64,000 nucleotides of DNA from Mucilaginibacter conchicola (GTDB taxonomy: Bacteria > Bacteroidota > Bacteroidia > Sphingobacteriales > Sphingobacteriaceae): the NCBI RefSeq assembly GCF_003432115.1, contig NZ_QWDC01000002.1, positions 620,001 to 684,000 of the forward strand, read 5' to 3'. The translations under genes were made by a program, and so were the position numbers. How positions within the stretch are numbered: the first letter of the stretch is position 1; every line of letters starts with the position of its first letter. This document shows, in pieces, positions 62,815 through 64,000 of the stretch. The notes beneath the pieces were generated by a model. It was not told the origin of the DNA. It saw nothing but the letters and a program-made list of their open reading frames with translations, and ran no database searches.

Positions 62815-64000
62815 ATGAATAACTCATTTAAACTGTGCAACCAATTGCGTTTGCTAACCGCCATTGCTCTATTGGTAACGTTCTGCTCTACATCAGTTTG
62901 TTATGCGCAACAACAAGTATATAACAAGGAGCTTTTAAAACTAAAAGCGGCGGCCAGGCTTAAGCTGTCTGCCCAGGTTGATGAGTTTAACAATTACACA
63001 GACCGCCCCGAGTCTGACGGGCCTTTTAATAAAACCAACAACAAAGCTTTCTTGCTTCAAAATACGCCATTGTTTCTTGCGTCAGACAGCACTATTAACA
63101 AGGTATATAACTACCGTTGGTGGATGATAAGCAAGCATCTGAAACAGTATAACGACCCTTACGACAATAAACAGTACTGGGTAGTAACAGAATTTTTTGG
63201 CCCGCGCCCATGGGCATCGCTCAGCGGGGCAATTACCTGCCCCGCAGGCCAGCAGTTTTATGATGTACGATGGCTGCGCGACGGCAAATTCCTGAGATCT
63301 TATGCCGATTATTTTATGAAAGGCTCGGCATCAAAGCTTAACCAGCGCGAGAACGGCAACTTCCTAACCTATATGAGTCGCCCGGAAAGCCACCATTTTT
63401 CGAGCTGGATGATAAACGGGGTTGATGCTTTCCTTAAGATCCATCCCGATAACAAATGGCTGCATAGCGAGCTGCCCTACCTGGAGAAGCATCAGCAGGT
63501 ATGGGACAGCCTGTTCACTGTTAAAAACCCGGCGGCCAAAACAGCAGGTATGTATAAGATCTTAGACCTGTATGATGGTATGGAATTTAGTCTTTCGGCA
63601 GTTTTAGGATTGATCCACAGCGATGGAGCTTACAGCCTTTACACCGCCGATAACTGGCGCAATTACTACCTGGGATGGGGCACCGATAACAATGCGGCAA
63701 AATCAGAACAGGCTAAAGAGTATCCTAAAGCTTTCCGCAAAGGCTATCCTGATTTTTACCTGGCAAGGCCATCTATCAATAGCTACATGTACGGTAACCT
63801 GCAATCATTAGCCACTTTATACGCGGTTGATGAGGCTATATACCCGCAGGATAAAAAAGCACAAAAGGCAAGTATGTATGCTAAAAAGGCTGAGCGCCTA
63901 CAGCAAAAAGTGCTTAATGTGCTTTGGGATAAAGATGAACAGTTTTTTAATACCCTAAGTGCCGGCGACAATGAATATGGTGCTCATGACTATGAAGCAA
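62815..64000 (+). CDS. Secreted glycoside hydrolase, (alpha/alpha)6 type (partial)
   Basis: The gene starts at ATG 62815 and stays open to the right edge (395 codons visible). A signal peptide (cleavage near CYAQQ, residue 31) is followed by a family-like central region: FFGPRPWASLSGAITCPAGQ, then FYDVRWLRDGKFLRSYADYF, DLYDGMEFSLSA, and RPSINSYMYGNLQSLATLYA. The pattern recalls the MGH1/GH63/trehalase-type (alpha/alpha)6 barrel, acting on glucosyl or mannosyl linkages. The C-terminal end is missing; exact substrate unknown. Confidence 0.82.
   Translation, partial: MNNSFKLCNQLRLLTAIALLVTFCSTSVCYAQQQVYNKELLKLKAAARLKLSAQVDEFNNYTDRPESDGPFNKTNNKAFLLQNTPLFLASDSTINKVYNYRWWMISKHLKQYNDPYDNKQYWVVTEFFGPRPWASLSGAITCPAGQQFYDVRWLRDGKFLRSYADYFMKGSASKLNQRENGNFLTYMSRPESHHFSSWMINGVDAFLKIHPDNKWLHSELPYLEKHQQVWDSLFTVKNPAAKTAGMYKILDLYDGMEFSLSAVLGLIHSDGAYSLYTADNWRNYYLGWGTDNNAAKSEQAKEYPKAFRKGYPDFYLARPSINSYMYGNLQSLATLYAVDEAIYPQDKKAQKASMYAKKAERLQQKVLNVLWDKDEQFFNTLSAGDNEYGAHDYEA

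Overview
The window looks like chromosome of a Bacteroidota bacterium, most likely family Sphingobacteriaceae (Mucilaginibacter- or Pedobacter-like). The evidence is indirect: a short NuoG, a TonB/ExbB/ExbD/ExbD block, Bacteroidetes-type (subtype iii) type VI secretion genes (TssN, TssO, TssR, TssD-type Hcp), promoter-like TAnnTTTG boxes in place of Shine-Dalgarno sites, and several families of short palindromic intergenic repeats. No rRNA, tRNA, CRISPR array, transposase or prophage was recognised.

Layout. (1) 1-8387: complex I operon nuoA-B-C-D-E-F-[four-helix-bundle gene]-G-H-I-J-K on the minus strand; nuoK runs off the left edge. The four-helix-bundle gene sits between nuoF and nuoG and is flanked by inverted repeats. 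(2) 8464-14298: minus-strand energy-transduction operon exbB-exbD-exbD-tonB, then a small membrane protein, a PstS-like lipoprotein and a large TPR protein. (3) 14592-21674: housekeeping genes: pckA, a SUI1/YciH factor, a lipid kinase, metK behind a SAM-II-like riboswitch, a TPR protein, an EamA transporter and a ROK-family protein. (4) 21997-46829: a type VI secretion locus. It holds baseplate genes (tssK, tssG, tssF, tssE), envelope-complex genes (tssN, tssO, a small membrane protein, a PKD-domain protein, tssR), the ClpV ATPase, sheath (tssB, tssC), two tandem Hcp tubes and VgrG. The cargo is a putative peptidoglycan hydrolase with a lipoprotein partner, and a PAAR-like/HINT/HNH toxin followed by four small immunity-type genes. 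(5) 46843-51469: Na+/H+ antiporter, serine beta-lactamase-like hydrolase and S41 peptidase, all minus strand. (6) 51572-61926: high-affinity potassium uptake: sigma-54 response regulator, a tiny membrane protein, kdpF, kdpA, kdpB, kdpC, a porin, a KdpD N-terminal sensor and a separate histidine kinase. (7) 62042-64000: outer-membrane beta-barrel protein and the start of a secreted glycoside hydrolase.

How the parts work together. Complex I makes the proton motive force that ExbB/ExbD/TonB passes to the outer membrane. The T6SS is a contractile injector armed with at least two effectors, each followed by candidate immunity genes. The Kdp block appears to replace the OmpR-type KdpE with an NtrC-type regulator, and a good -24/-12 (sigma-54) promoter lies just upstream of the kdp structural genes. 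Palindromic repeats cluster around kdp, and one has inserted in frame into kdpB.
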